A stretch of DNA of 64,000 nucleotides from assembly GCA_946811185.2 (NCBI GenBank), contig OX328113.1, positions 23,287,521-23,351,520 on the forward strand, written 5' to 3'. The notes beneath the pieces are model-generated. The model had not been told where the DNA came from. It worked only from the letters and a program-made list of their open reading frames with translations, and searched no databases. Source of the stretch: Hippopus hippopus. Taxonomy: Eukaryota; Mollusca; Bivalvia; Cardiida; Cardiidae. Below, piece after piece: positions 22,238 to 32,059 of this stretch (its first letter is position 1; every line of letters starts with the position of its first letter). The position numbers and the translations under genes were made by a program.

Positions 22238-22780
22238 TAGAAAGCTTTTGAAAACAGTGTGGGAAAAGGAGAAAATGCCGATTCTCCTACAATGTTTTCT
22301 GCCGTATTGTGGACAAATCCCAGCACTTAAGCAACATTAATTTGTCATCTACAAAATGCCTTGAATATGGGCCAGTCTACAATTTCATTGTCATGTACAG
22401 AGTTAACCAAACAGACAAAAGTTTAGACTTGTCCAAATTCAAAGCATTTTCAGACAACAAAATTAATCCTTTACCACACAATGCCACCTTTTAAAGGCCC
22501 TAAGAGAGAAGCCTTTTGAAAACATTGTGGGAAAAGGAGAAAATGCTGGTAAACAGCCAGATCCCAAATCAAATTTCCACTTCTCAGTCATTTTTACTGT
22601 TTCCTCTGCAAGTCCTTTCAACTTAGACCAGTCTAGATTTTTGTGTGTGTTAAAAGATTAAAGTGCCTCAAAAATAGAAATCTAATTTTTGTAAGGAGAG
22701 AAAATATTGTGAGAAAAGGAGAAAATGCTGGCTACTAGCATTTTCTCCTTTTTCCACAATGTTTTTAAACATTTTGTTTA
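22238..22780. repeat. Composite of three partial MITE-A copies
   Basis: The same composite occurs twice more at 29.1-30.3 kb. Inner borders at 22399-22402 (TTAACC) and about 22650. The third part holds the palindrome GCTGGCTACTAGC. Confidence 0.75.
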
Positions 22781-22991
22781 ACCCTTTCGGCACCATAGGC
22801 AAAAACAGTGACTTTTCTGGACAGCATAGATCAAGATCAGACTGCACAAAACATGCAGTCCGATCTTTGATCAATACCGCCCGCTTGTGTAGTCAAGCCT
22901 ATACAATCAAAATCTTTTTAAAGTTTCAATAGATTGTATTTAGAGCCGACGAAAGAGGTCGAGTTTATTTATTTGGCGCTGAAAGAGTTAA
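22778..22991. mobile_element. Hybrid MITE: MITE-B hairpin with different ends
   Basis: TTAA 22778 to TTAA 22988, 214 bp. The core is the GATCAAGATCAGACTGCAC hairpin, but the ends are CCCTTTCGGCACC and GGCGCTGAAAGAG, not the TAGGCTGCTAAG ends. The 43-kb copy is of the same hybrid type. Confidence 0.75.
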
Positions 22992-23213
22992 CCCTTTACT
23001 ACATAGATACTCATTTTGACGTATCAACACCAGACAGCTTTTGAAAACATTGTGGGAAAAGGAGAAATTGCTCGTAACGAGCAATTTCTCCTTTTCCCAC
23101 AATGTTTTCCACTCAGATATTTGTATCCTCATTTGTCCATATTTTTGACATCATATCTTTATTTGCTGCTGAAATGGAAGAGCTTCAAATTGGCATATCA
23201 GGTAAAGGGTTAA
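22988..23213. mobile_element. MITE-A with altered but perfect palindrome
   Basis: TTAA 22988 (shared with the previous element) to TTAA 23210-23213. The centre reads GAAATTGCTCGTAACGAGCAATTTC: both arms differ from the family consensus at the same paired positions. Confidence 0.85.
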
Positions 23214-23273
23214 GGCTGTTAAAACTATTGATTGTTTAGTAAAGGTAAAGGGTAAAATCATTCAAACTACCTA

Positions 23274-23331
23274 CCGTTCCCATTTGCATTTGAACTGTCC
23301 CCAGCATTGTCTTCAGTTTCTGGATCCATAC
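23274..23331 (-). pseudogene. Exon F: duplicate of F' with +1 frameshift
   Basis: Same acceptor and donor as F' (GTAGGTAG). It encodes MDPETEDNAGDSSNANGE before the frame is lost: near its 3' end it has one extra base compared with F', making it 58 nt. Included in a transcript it would shift the frame downstream, so it is either a dead exon, always skipped, or carries a sequence error. Confidence 0.55.
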
Positions 23332-23349
23332 CTATAAAATGCAAATAAA

Positions 23350-23712
23350 GCATATGAGCCAAACTCTGTGAAAAGGGGGCATAATGCATCTGCAAAAAGT
23401 ATCAACCCAGGTCAGCCTACGCAGTCCGCGCAGGCTGATCTGGGCCGAAACTTTTTGCTATTGGTCAATTTTCTGTATGTCAAAGGATCACTCTGTAAAA
23501 ACATGGTTTCATGCACCTACTACAAGTATCAACTCAGGTCAGCCTTAGCAGTCCTTAGCGGTCAATTATCTGTGTGTCAAAGGACCAGACTAATTTTGTT
23601 TCAGTCATTTATGAAACAAAATGGATTTTATGCGTCCATAATTATGAGATGACTTGCTTGGTATGATCCATCATGGAGATGCATTAAGCCACCTTTTGCC
23701 AGAGCATGACCA
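23350..23712. mobile_element. MITE-C copy (definition entry)
   Basis: MITE-C has ends ATGAGCCATGCTCTG and CAGAGCATGGCTCAT, with TTTAATGCATCTGCAAAAAGTA next to the left end. It contains a stem, CCCAGGTCAGCCTGCGCAG over CGCGCAGGCTGACCTGGG. This copy is longer than most because a central part is repeated. Its counterpart beside exon F' is at 30.47 kb. Confidence 0.8.
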
Positions 23713-23787
23713 GGGTATATACATGGGAGTAATTGATTAAAAATATTTTGCCATGAAATTAACCTTTAACCTAGGTAAAAGAAAATT

Positions 23788-24000
23788 TAACTCTTTACCA
23801 ATATTTTAGACTTGTCCAAATTGAAAGCACTTGCAGATGACAAACTAATTGTGGGTAAGATAATGGGATTTATACTTGAAGCATAGTGGGAAAAAAAGAA
23901 AGTGCTGGTTACAAGAATGTTCTCCTTTTACAACAATTTCTTCAAGAGGTTACTTCATAAAGGTTTGTACATGGACTTAATGCCCTTGTTACTGTCAAGT
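23788..24000. mobile_element. MITE-A, diverged
   Basis: Left TTAACTCTTTACCAATATTTTAG, centre GCTGGTTACAAGAATG, right end degraded. Confidence 0.65.
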
Positions 24001-24199
24001 TCACACACGGTACTTGAATTACAAGAGGACATTGTCCATCGAAGATCTAACTCCGTTAAGCATGCAGTCTAAAAAGTGACCCATACTGTCTGCTATTCCT
24101 TTATGTATTCTTTCCCAATAAACACTGTACATGTAATACAATGTACATTGTAAACGTAATAACATTGCATATGTGAAAGAAAAATGACAGCACCTCATG

Positions 24200-24365
24200 C
24201 GAGTGCTAACACTCAAAATACTTAGATGGTTACCTGCCCTTGTTGTATGGGTCCTTTTAATAGTGAACAGCTTGTCAATGTTTGGAGCAAATATCTTCAG
24301 TGATAACAGAGATATTGTAAAATGTCGAAGTTTTTGCATGACAACGACGACAGACAACAATTGGG
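24200..24365. repeat. Single unit of the 21.5-kb repeat
   Basis: GATGGTTACCTGCCCTTGTTG, ATCTTCAGTGATAACAGAG and TTTTTGCATGACAACGACGACAGACAAC, the last resembling the CAGA-type tail of tandem-core elements. Confidence 0.55.
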
Positions 24366-24507
24366 CTACGGCAATAACTCCATGGTTTTTTTTAAAAACA
24401 GCCGAGCAAATAAAAGATTGGTATATCAGATTGAAAAGGATAACATTTGAAAATGAGTCTTGATAATATTGGAGGAAGAGCGCCTTCTAGTATTTTTTGT
24501 ATACATT

Positions 24508-24879
24508 TAATTCTTTACCAAACAAAAAGATTTTAGTCTTGTCCTGACTGAAAGCATTTGAAGAAGCACAAAATAAATGTGACTAACAGATTGAGTTCTT
24601 TTTTTTTTTGAAGGTCAGAAAATTTTCTCCAAGGGTTCTTAAAACCCAAATATGTTTGGTAACCTGTCAAGGCTATGAGTATTAACTCTGTACCAGACGA
24701 CAAAATTCTAAAATTGCCCATTTTGAGAGCATTTGCAGGGGGACAAATTGATGGTCAGCAAACATAGTCAAAAAAGGAGAAAATGCTGATTATCAACATT
24801 TTCTCCTTTTCCCACAATGTTTTCAAAGGTCTTCTTCCTCAGAGTCATTAAAAGTTGGATTTGTTTGATAAAGGCTTAA
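24508..24879. mobile_element. Two adjacent MITE-A copies
   Basis: The first (24508-24670) lacks its centre. The second runs TTAA 24682 to TTAA 24876-24879, centre GCTGATTATCAAC. Confidence 0.75.
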
Positions 24880-25003
24880 ATATCCATATACACTGTATTG
24901 TTTTCCTACTAATGTTTGTCGTTTTGGTAATTAGTACCATTATTTTAATTGATAGCAGTTTTGGATTTAAATGCTATAATAGTGTTAGTGATCTCTCACA
25001 TTC

Positions 25004-25213
25004 CATGCCTTGGGCTGCTAAGCCCGACTCACAGATCTTTTGTGGATAGGGTAGATCAAGATCAGACTGTGCAGAACATGCAGTCTGATCTTGAATCTAA
25101 ACTGTCTGATAAGGAGATATCTTTCCCAAAAATACCTTTCAAAATAGCAAAATTCAGGTTTTTACTATGTGCCTGAAAGTTCCATTTCATTTATTTAGCA
25201 GGATAAGAGTTAA
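25004..25213. mobile_element. MITE-B, near full length
   Basis: GGGCTGCTAAGCCCGAC at left, hairpin near 25070, GCAGGATAAGAGTTAA at right. Confidence 0.75.
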
Positions 25214-25815
25214 CTCAGAAACATACACGGCTTGAACCAGGGGTAGCTGGTTCAAATCCCCAGCTCAACCAATTTCTGTGGGACATTGATGATAGTCACT
25301 GTGACAGGATTTATTCCCCTCTTAGCACCGATCATTGTTTTGACAATGGTCACGTGGAAAAGCAGCCAGTAGCTTGGGAAGAAAATTGTGTGAAGTACTG
25401 GTTAAGGAATTTCTAGGAAAGCATGGATAGGTGCACTGGCCATCTTGTGCTACTGAAATAATGTTGAAAACAGTGTTAAACACGATACAAACATACAACC
25501 TTCTTTCTAGAATGATTGATTGATTGTATGCTGTTTAAGGCTGTTTTCAACATTTCAGTTTTATCGCGGCAGCCAGTGCACCTATCCATGCTTTCCTGGA
25601 GTCTCTTTTACCAGTACTTGGCACAATTTTCTTTCCAAGCCACTGGCTGCTTTCCCTCAAAACCACCAACAAAACAATGATAAGGGCTTAAACAGGAAAA
25701 AATCCTATTGCAATGACTATCATCAATCCTCGAAAAGAAATTAGCTGTGCTGGGAATTCAAATCAGGGACCCCTTGGTTTCAAGTCCTATATGCTACCAA
25801 CTACACAACTGGGCA
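25214..25815. mobile_element. Tail-to-tail inverted pair of SINEs
   Basis: 25214-25497 is a plus-strand SINE of the 15.6-kb family; 25508-25815 is the same family reversed (AACATTTCAGTTTTATCGCGG, CTATCCATGCTTTCCTGG, AAGCCACTGGCTGC). Transcribed together they could fold into a long hairpin. Confidence 0.75.
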
Positions 25816-25849
25816 ATATTAAGTGTAATATTGAGGAAAATCAGTCAGA

Positions 25850-26079
25850 TCAAATATTTTTACCAAACAACAAAATTTTAGACTTGTCTAAATTGAAACT
25901 ATTTGCAGACAATAAATCAAATCAGGCCCATACCATGAGATGTCTCTGACAGGATAGAAAACATTGTAGTAAAAGGAAAAAATGTTGGTTATCAGCATTT
26001 TCTATGTTTCGCACTTTGTTATCAAAAGCTTTTTTCATCAGGGTCTTCAAAACCCAGGATTGTATGGTAAAAAAATTAA
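25850..26079. mobile_element. MITE-A next to the large (CAGA)n array
   Basis: Left TTTTTACCAAACAACAAAATTTTAG, centre GTTGGTTATCAGC, right GATTGTATGGTAAAAAAATTAAG. Confidence 0.75.
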
Positions 26080-26084
26080 GTCAA

Positions 26085-26834
26085 ATAAGACAGATAGAGA
26101 CAGGGAAACAAACAGAGACAAACAGACAGAGAGAGGGAAACAAACACAGACAGACAGAGACAGGGAGAGAGACACAGACAGACAGAGAGAGAGACACAGA
26201 CAGACAGAGACAGGGAGACAGACAGGGTAACAAACACAGACAAACAGACAGAGACAGGGAGACAGACAGGGAAAAAAACACAGACAAACAGAGACAGGGA
26301 GACAGACAGAGACAGGGAAACAAACACAGACAAACAGACAGAGACAGGGAGACAGACACAGACAGAGACAGGGAGACAGACAGATGGACAGACAGAGACA
26401 GGGAGAGGGACACAGACAGACAGAGACAGGGAGAGAGACACAGACAGACAGACAGACAGAGACAGGGAGACAGACAGACAGAGACAGGGAGACAGACAAA
26501 GACAGGGACAGACAGACAGAGACAGGGAGACAGACACAGACAGGGAGACAGACAGAGACAGGGAGACAGACACAGACAAACAGAGACAGGGATACAGAGA
26601 GAGAAGAGAGACAAGCAGAAAGAGAGAAACAGGGAAACAGACAGAAACAGGGAAACAGACAGACAGACACACAGACAGACAGAAACAGAGAGACAGACAG
26701 AGACTGACACACACACAGAGACAGACACACAGAGATAGGAAGCCAGACAGAGAGAGAGACAAGGAGTTAGAGACAAGCACACAGACAGACAGGGACAGGG
26801 AGTTAGAGACAAGCAGACAAGCAGACAGACAAGA

Positions 26835-26882
<48 letters not shown>

Positions 26883-26900
26883 ACAGAGACAGACAAACTC
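26085..26900. repeat. (CAGA)n-rich array of 0.8 kb beside exon H'
   Basis: GACAGACAGAGACAGGGAGACAGAC-type repeat, with a pure (CA)n run at 26835-26878. It opens long frames on both strands (Arg/Gln/Thr/Asp-rich on plus, Cys/Leu/Ser/Val-rich on minus) that carry no other coding sign. Confidence 0.95.
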
Positions 26901-26904
26901 CTAC

Positions 26905-26946
26905 CCATTCCCCTTAATGAACGTGTTAACTGCACATCTTCACTGC
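26905..26946 (-). CDS. Exon H': 42-nt exon beside a (CAGA)n array
   Basis: The acceptor is ATCACTTTTGTAG and the donor is GTAGGAG. It encodes SEDVQLTRSLRGM. Seven bases into the intron the 0.8-kb TCTG/TCTC array begins (26085-26900 on the plus strand). A paralogous exon with the same array arrangement lies at 16127-16168. An open frame running from the exon into the array is read-through of repeat, not protein. Confidence 0.65.
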
Positions 26947-27042
26947 CTACAAAAGTGATAAGAAATATTTTAAGTCAACATATGTATAACTTCTTGCTTT
27001 ATGTTTGCACAGTTTTAAGGCTATGTATTCACTTAGTCATTT

Positions 27043-27178
27043 TTCTGCCGAGTAGCTCAGTGGTTACCTTATCTGATTTGAGACCTGGTGGTTGCAGGTT
27101 CAATACTTGGTCAAGGCAAACCTTCTTTCTGGTGTTTTTTTTTTGCCTCTCATGTCTGATGAAGAGAGAAAAATAGTC
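27043..27178 (+). mobile_element. tRNA-like SINE head
   Basis: GCCGAGTAGCTCAGTGGTTA and GTTGCAGGTTCAATACTTGG have A- and B-box form and spacing. The segment continues into a SINE body rather than a mature tRNA fold. Confidence 0.6.
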
Positions 27179-27352
27179 ACTTAAAGTACTGAATTAGTAA
27201 GATGGACTTTTACAGGTAGAAAAGCAGCCCAAATATTGCTATTTCAAGGCTGTTTCAACCATAAGATGAAACAAGGTAGCTGACTGTGTAGCTCTAAGAT
27301 TAGACTGCACACTCTGTGCAGTCTGATCTTGATCTGCACTGTCCGCAAAATC
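27179..27352. mobile_element. MITE-B, reversed, right end missing
   Basis: CACTTAAAGTACTGAATTAG, then hairpin GACTGCACACTCTGTGCAGTC ending CTGTCCGCAAAATC. Confidence 0.65.
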
Positions 27353-27354
27353 AA

Positions 27355-27657
27355 CTTCTACCCTATAAAAGACAAAAATCATCAATGAGCTACATTTAAT
27401 TTTGTCTTCTACAATACTTTTAATTTGGTCCAGTTAAAAATTGTAGCAGTTTCTATCCTATAAAAGACAGAAATGATCATTTGAGCTACATTTAATTTTG
27501 TCATCTACAATGCTTTTAATATGGTCCAGTTAAAAATTGTTGTAGTTTCTACCCTATAAAAGTCAGAAATCACCATTTGAGCTACATTCAATTTTGTCGT
27601 CTACAATGCTTTTAATATGGTCCAGTCAAAAACTGTTGTTGTATGACAAAGAGTTAA
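27355..27657. repeat. Triplicated MITE-A right arm, about 95-bp period
   Basis: TCTAYCCTATAAAAGAC recurs near 27357, 27451 and 27547, each followed by TTTGAGCTACATTTAATTTTG and CTTTTAATWTGGTCCAG. Ends in GTATGACAAAGAGTTAA. Confidence 0.8.
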
Positions 27658-27795
27658 CAAACACCCTCAGAAAAATTATGTAACCTTTGGCTGATAACAA
27701 AATATTTTTAGTAATGAAAAGAAAAAGTTTTGTCATACAATAACTGCATTTTTACAGTGAGATTTCTGTAACAGTACAAGAGATCAGAGTCTTAC

Positions 27796-27840
27796 CTTGA
27801 TCATCGTTATTGCCAACGTTGCTTGCTGTCTCATCTTCCC
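27796..27840 (-). CDS. Exon C': 45-nt acidic exon
   Basis: The acceptor is ATCTACTTCAG and the donor is GTAAGACTC. It encodes EDETASNVGNNDDQ. About 130 bases of intron after the donor match the intron after exon C (19.54-19.68 kb), so exon and intron were copied together. Confidence 0.7.
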
Positions 27841-27955
27841 CTGAAGTAGATCAATTTTAACCCATTTTTGTGAAAGAAAAAAAATAATATTTAGCAACTA
27901 CAACTTGTCCAACAGTTTTTACTGTAAGTGTTCGAAAAAGATATCTACCTTTCCT

Positions 27956-28190
27956 TTAACCGTTTATGATACAATCACAAGTTTGAACAAGAGCTTTTAA
28001 AAATACTGTGAGTACAGGAAAAAATGCTCGTAACGGGCATTTTGTCTTCCATCAGCATTGTCTCCTTTTCCAACAATACTTACTATCATATCGGAGAACT
28101 TAAGCATATTTATATCAATTTTGAATTTGTCGTCTGCAGAATGTTTTGAATTTGGATGACTCCAAAATTTGTCATTTGGGTAAGAATTAA
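27956..28190. mobile_element. MITE-A, full length
   Basis: TTAA 27956 to TTAA 28187-28190. The left half of the centre reads GCTCGTAACGGGC; a short insertion splits the right arm. A left-end fragment of another copy lies at 28313-28382. Confidence 0.75.
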
Positions 28191-28439
28191 ATGTTTGCAA
28201 CTGTTCCTTGTCATACAAAATATTCCTGTGTTTCAAAGCCCTATCTACCTATCCTTCAAATGTCAATTGTGCAATTCATGGTATGTTTTTTTTTTTATCT
28301 CAAAGTGCGGGACTTAATTCTCTCCCAAACGACAACTTTAAGACTCTTCCAAATTGAAAGCACCTGCAGACGACAAATTCTTAAAGAGGCCCTTATACTC
28401 ATTTTCAGCCAGTTTTAACTCATTTTGTCTTTATTTTAT

Positions 28440-28990
28440 CAAACTATAGTCATTCTTATATCTTCATGCCAAATATTGCGCCTGACGGTTGCAAGGTTGC
28501 TTAGATGATGGTTGATAGAAAATGCATTTCGCTGAGTTGAGGCCTTCCATGTAAACAGACTCGTCGTTTCCGGTTTTTGAATCGAAGATTTCCAATATAT
28601 CCGTTATGCACTCGGGTAGATTCGTATGATGATCATGCATTCTGTCACGTGACTATATTTGACCTTCGCCCTTCGTATTACAAGGTAAACAAAGGAAAAT
28701 GGAGGCTTCTCTGTTGCAGCCTCGGAGGTTGCGGCCTATATGCAAATTACACCGTATCCGACTCTAGGCGGAAACCAACGATAAATTTCCGTGACGCACC
28801 GCCATTGTTTACAGCTTCGATCGTCAGCCAGTTTTCTTCTGACCAATGTTTGGTTTCTAATATAAATGTCCGTGTTTCTTTTTTTTAATTACACCATATA
28901 TGTAAGTAATCTATCCATGTTTACACAAAGGACTGATTTCTGTACCGTTCTAAATTGTTTGAAATTTAACAACGTTTTTGCTCACCGGCT
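28440..28990. other. Low-copy, CpG-richer block; no exon called
   Basis: Composition differs from the surroundings (TCGTCGTTTCC, GTCACGTGAC, CGGAGGTTGCGGCC, GTGACGCACCGCCATTG). A 103-codon plus-strand open frame (28577-28888) is not recognised. Contains an E-box (CACGTG at 28648-28653) and a GCCAT motif. It could be a regulatory region or an old exon-bearing fragment. Confidence 0.35.
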
Positions 28991-29025
28991 GTAGACGGGC
29001 ATCTTTAAGTCATATAAAGTGAACT

Positions 29026-29164
29026 TAACTTCTTTAAAAGGTAGAAAGCATTGTGGAAATAGGAGAAAATGCTGGTCACCAGCATTTTCTCCTTTCCCCA
29101 CAATGTTTTCAATAGGCCTCTTACCCTGGTTCATTAAAAGTAGGTATTGTGCAGTAAAGGGTTA
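29026..29164. mobile_element. MITE-A right two-thirds
   Basis: TTAA 29026 to TTAA 29161-29164, centre GCTGGTCACCAGC. This is the left border of the 612-bp duplication. Confidence 0.7.
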
Positions 29165-30302
29165 ATTCAAAACCCCTGTTTTGACTAACTCTAAGAAAAA
29201 AGGCCTTTGAAAACAGTGTGGGAAAAGGAAAAAAATGCTGCTTCCCCAACAATATTTTCTGCCCTATTGTGAACAAATCCCAGCATTTAAGTAACATCAA
29301 TTTGTCACCTACAAATGCCTTGAATTTGGGCCAGTCTACAATTTCATTGTCATGTAAAGAGTTAACCAAATGGACAAAAAGTCTAGACTTGTCTAAATTC
29401 AAAGCATTTTCAGACAACGAATTTAATCCTTCATCATACAATGCCAACTTAAAAAACCCTGAGAGAGAAGCTTTTTGAAAACATCGTGGGATAAGGAGAA
29501 AATGCTGGTAACCAGCCGTCCCAAATCAAATTTGGACTTTTCAGTCACTTTAACTCTTTCCCCTGCAAATACTTTCAGTTTAAACCAGTCTAGATTTGTG
29601 TGTGTGGTAAAGGATTAAAGTTACTCAAAAATTGAAATCTACTTTTTGTAAAAAGAGAAAAAATTGTGAGAAATGGAGAAAATGCTGGTAACCAGCATTT
29701 TCTCCTTTCCCCACAATGTTTTCAATAGGCCTCTTACCCTGGTTCATTAAAAGTAGGTATTGTGCAGTAAAGGGTTAATTCAAAACCCCTGTTTTGACTA
29801 ACTCTAAGAAAAAAGGCCTTTGAAAACAGTGTGGGAAAAGGAAAAAAATGCTGCTTCCCCAACAATATTTTCTGCCCTATTGTGAACAAATCCCAGCATT
29901 TAAGTAACATCAATTTGTCACCTACAAATGCCTTGAATTTGGGCCAGTCTACAATTTCATTGTCATGTAAAGAGTTAACCAAATGGACAAAAAGTCTAGA
30001 CTTGTCTAAATTCAAAGCATTTTCAGACAACGAATTTAATCCTTCATCATACAATGCCAACTTAAAAAACCCTGAGAGAGAAGCTTTTTGAAAACATCGT
30101 GGGATAAGGAGAAAATGCTGGTAACCAGCCGTCCCAAATCAAATTTGGACTTTTCAGTCACTTTAACTCTTTCCCCTGCAAATACTTTCAGTTTAAACCA
30201 GTCTAGATTTGTGTGTGTGGTAAAGGATTAAAGTTACTCAAAAATTGAAATCTACTTTTTGTAAAAAGAGAAAAAATTGTGAGAAATGGAGAAAATGCTG
30301 GT
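29078..30302. repeat. Perfect tandem duplication, 612 identical bases, 613-bp period
   Basis: 29078-29689 and 29691-30302 appear identical base for base. The three junction positions (29077, 29690, 30303) sit at the centre of MITE-A palindromes and read GGT-C-ACC, GGT-A-ACC and GGT-T-ACC. Each unit is a composite of partial MITE-A copies also found, diverged, at 22238-22780. Identical 108-codon minus-strand frames in the two units are translated repeat. Confidence 0.95.
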
Positions 30303-30395
30303 TACCAGCATTTTCTCCTTTTTCCACAATGTTTTCAAAAATCTCCTAATCATTATGATTGTTTGGTATAGGGTAAAATCATTCAAACTACCTAC

Positions 30396-30452
30396 CATTC
30401 TCATTTGCATTTGCACTGTCCCCAGCATTGTCTTCAGTTTCTTGATCCGTAC
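30396..30452 (-). CDS. Exon F': 57-nt acidic exon
   Basis: The acceptor is TTTGCATTTTATAG and the donor is GTAGGTAG. It encodes TDQETEDNAGDSANANEN. The exon and its introns are duplicated at 23274-23331 (exon F), including the neighbouring CAGCCTGCGCAG hairpin element on the acceptor side. This copy keeps a length divisible by three; the other does not. It lies just after the perfect 612-bp tandem duplication. Confidence 0.65.
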
Positions 30453-30473
30453 CTATAAAATGCAAATAAAGCA

Positions 30474-31170
30474 TATGAGCCAAGCTCTGTGAAAAGGGGG
30501 CATAATGCATCTGCGAAAAGTATCAACCCAGGTCAGCCTGCGCAGTCCGCGCAGGCTGACCTGGGCCGAAACTTTTCACTATCGGTCAATTTTCTGTATG
30601 TCCAAGGATCACTCTATCTCATGATTCAATTTGTTGTTGGACAAAATGAATTTTATAGATCCATGATTATGTGATGGCTTGCTTTGAATAATGCATCAAG
30701 GAGATGCATTAAGCCCCCTTTTGCCAGAGCAAGGCTCATATACAAATGATCCATGCTCTGTAAAAGCAGGGTTTCATGCATCTGCTAAAAGGATCGACTC
30801 AGGTAAGCCTGCACAGTATGCAGAGGCTGACATGGGTTGAAACCTTTTGCTATCGGTTAATTTCCTGTGCATCTACATGTAACAGTTTTTATTTTCTAAC
30901 GAAGCCATGCACTGGCAAAAGAGGAGCTTAATGCATCTCTTTAATCCATCATACCAAGCAAGTCATTATATGAATATGGATCCATAAAATCCATTTTTTC
31001 TAACAACTGACTGGATCTGGGGGTAGACTGGTCCTATGACATGTAGAAAATTGACCAATACAAAAAGTTTAGGCCCAGGTAAGCCTGCAATGACTGTGCA
31101 GGCTGACCTGGATCAATACTCTTTGCAGATGCATTAAGCACCCTTTTCACAGAGCATGGCTCAAATGTAT
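30474..31170. mobile_element. Cluster of three MITE-C copies
   Basis: 30474-30740 (full, stem GTCAGCCTGCGCAG/CGCGCAGGCTGAC), 30745-30900 (left part), 30905-31170 (reversed, ending AGAGCATGGCTCAAATG). Confidence 0.75.
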
Positions 31171-31216
31171 TTTTCTTCATGGAAATAAAGACAAGTTAAT
31201 TCAGCAGACAAAAGGG

Positions 31217-31370
31217 AGATAACCCTTAGGTGGCTAACCTTGACTGCAAAAACTATAGATCAAGATCAGACTGCTAGGAATTGCAGTCTGATCTTGGATC
31301 TACATGGTTTTACACAAAGATTTTTATCTTGCAGAAAGAACTCTGAAATCCCAATATTTGGAATAGTACT
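31217..31370. mobile_element. MITE-B, right end missing
   Basis: TAACCCTTAGGTGGCTAACC, then hairpin GATCAGACTGCTAGGAATTGCAGTCTGATC. Confidence 0.65.
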
Positions 31371-31515
31371 TTGCCAAATAATCTCATGTTTTAATGACCT
31401 TAGGAAAAATTTTGTGGGAAAAGGAGAAAAAATGCTGGTATCCAGCATTTTCTCCTTTTCTCACAATGTTTCCTACCCTTTCAAAGACAGATCCTTTGAT
31501 TTGAGCCACCTTTAA
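31371..31515. mobile_element. MITE-A, right end missing
   Basis: TTTGCCAAATAATCTCATG at left, centre GCTGGTATCCAGC. Confidence 0.65.
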
Positions 31516-31709
31516 AGCCCCGGTACAGTCCAAAATTACATATTTTTCTGCTTGAAAATAGTCCGAATAAAGGCACAAATCTGCGAAATATACTCTTATT
31601 ATGTCAACAATGAGATAGGGGCATTCATTGCAACATCAGTTCCAGTCAAAGAACCATACAAAAAAAGCTTTCAATTTGGACTATCATAGTTAACAATTCT
31701 GTCATTTGG

Positions 31710-31875
31710 TTTGTATTGTATTGGGGTTTGACACCATTTTAACAGCTTAGGTCATATCATGGTGGCCAGTGATGCACCTTTGTGTTTCCTGGGTTCTCAC
31801 ACAAGCACTGACACAACTTTCTATCCAAAGCCACTGACTACTTTTCTCACATGCATCAGAGGTGAGAGACAAAAA
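31710..31875 (-). mobile_element. SINE body, reversed
   Basis: Matches 59755-59935 in reverse (AACAGCTTAGGTCATATCATG, GGGTTCTCACACAAGCACTGAC, AAAGCCACTGACTACTTTTC). The tRNA head is missing. Confidence 0.6.
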
Positions 31876-31942
31876 ATCGCCATTTGTCATTTGGTAAAGA
31901 ATAAACAGTTTCAGTATAAAATTGAAGTGTGACTGTACTTAC

Positions 31943-31960
31943 TTCCAGAGACAGGGTTTC
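31943..31960 (-). CDS. Exon I: 18-nt microexon
   Basis: The acceptor is CTTTCTTTTCTCAAG and the donor is GTAAGTAC. It encodes NPVSG between split codons, in the common phase. Confidence 0.6.
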
Positions 31961-32059
31961 CTTGAGAAAAGAAAGGAAAAAAAACCTATTTCATACACAG
32001 TAATATAAATTTTGTAAAGCCTCAAAACAAAATGACAGAAGTATTTTATATAATGAATA

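Noticed and set aside
26004..26935. Long Arg/Gln/Asp-rich (plus) and Cys/Leu/Ser-rich (minus) frames
   Set aside because: Translation of the (CAGA)n array; only the 42 bases of exon H' have independent support.
29121..30091. Identical 108- and 86-codon frames occurring twice
   Set aside because: Identity comes from the perfect tandem duplication; the frames run across MITE-A sequence.
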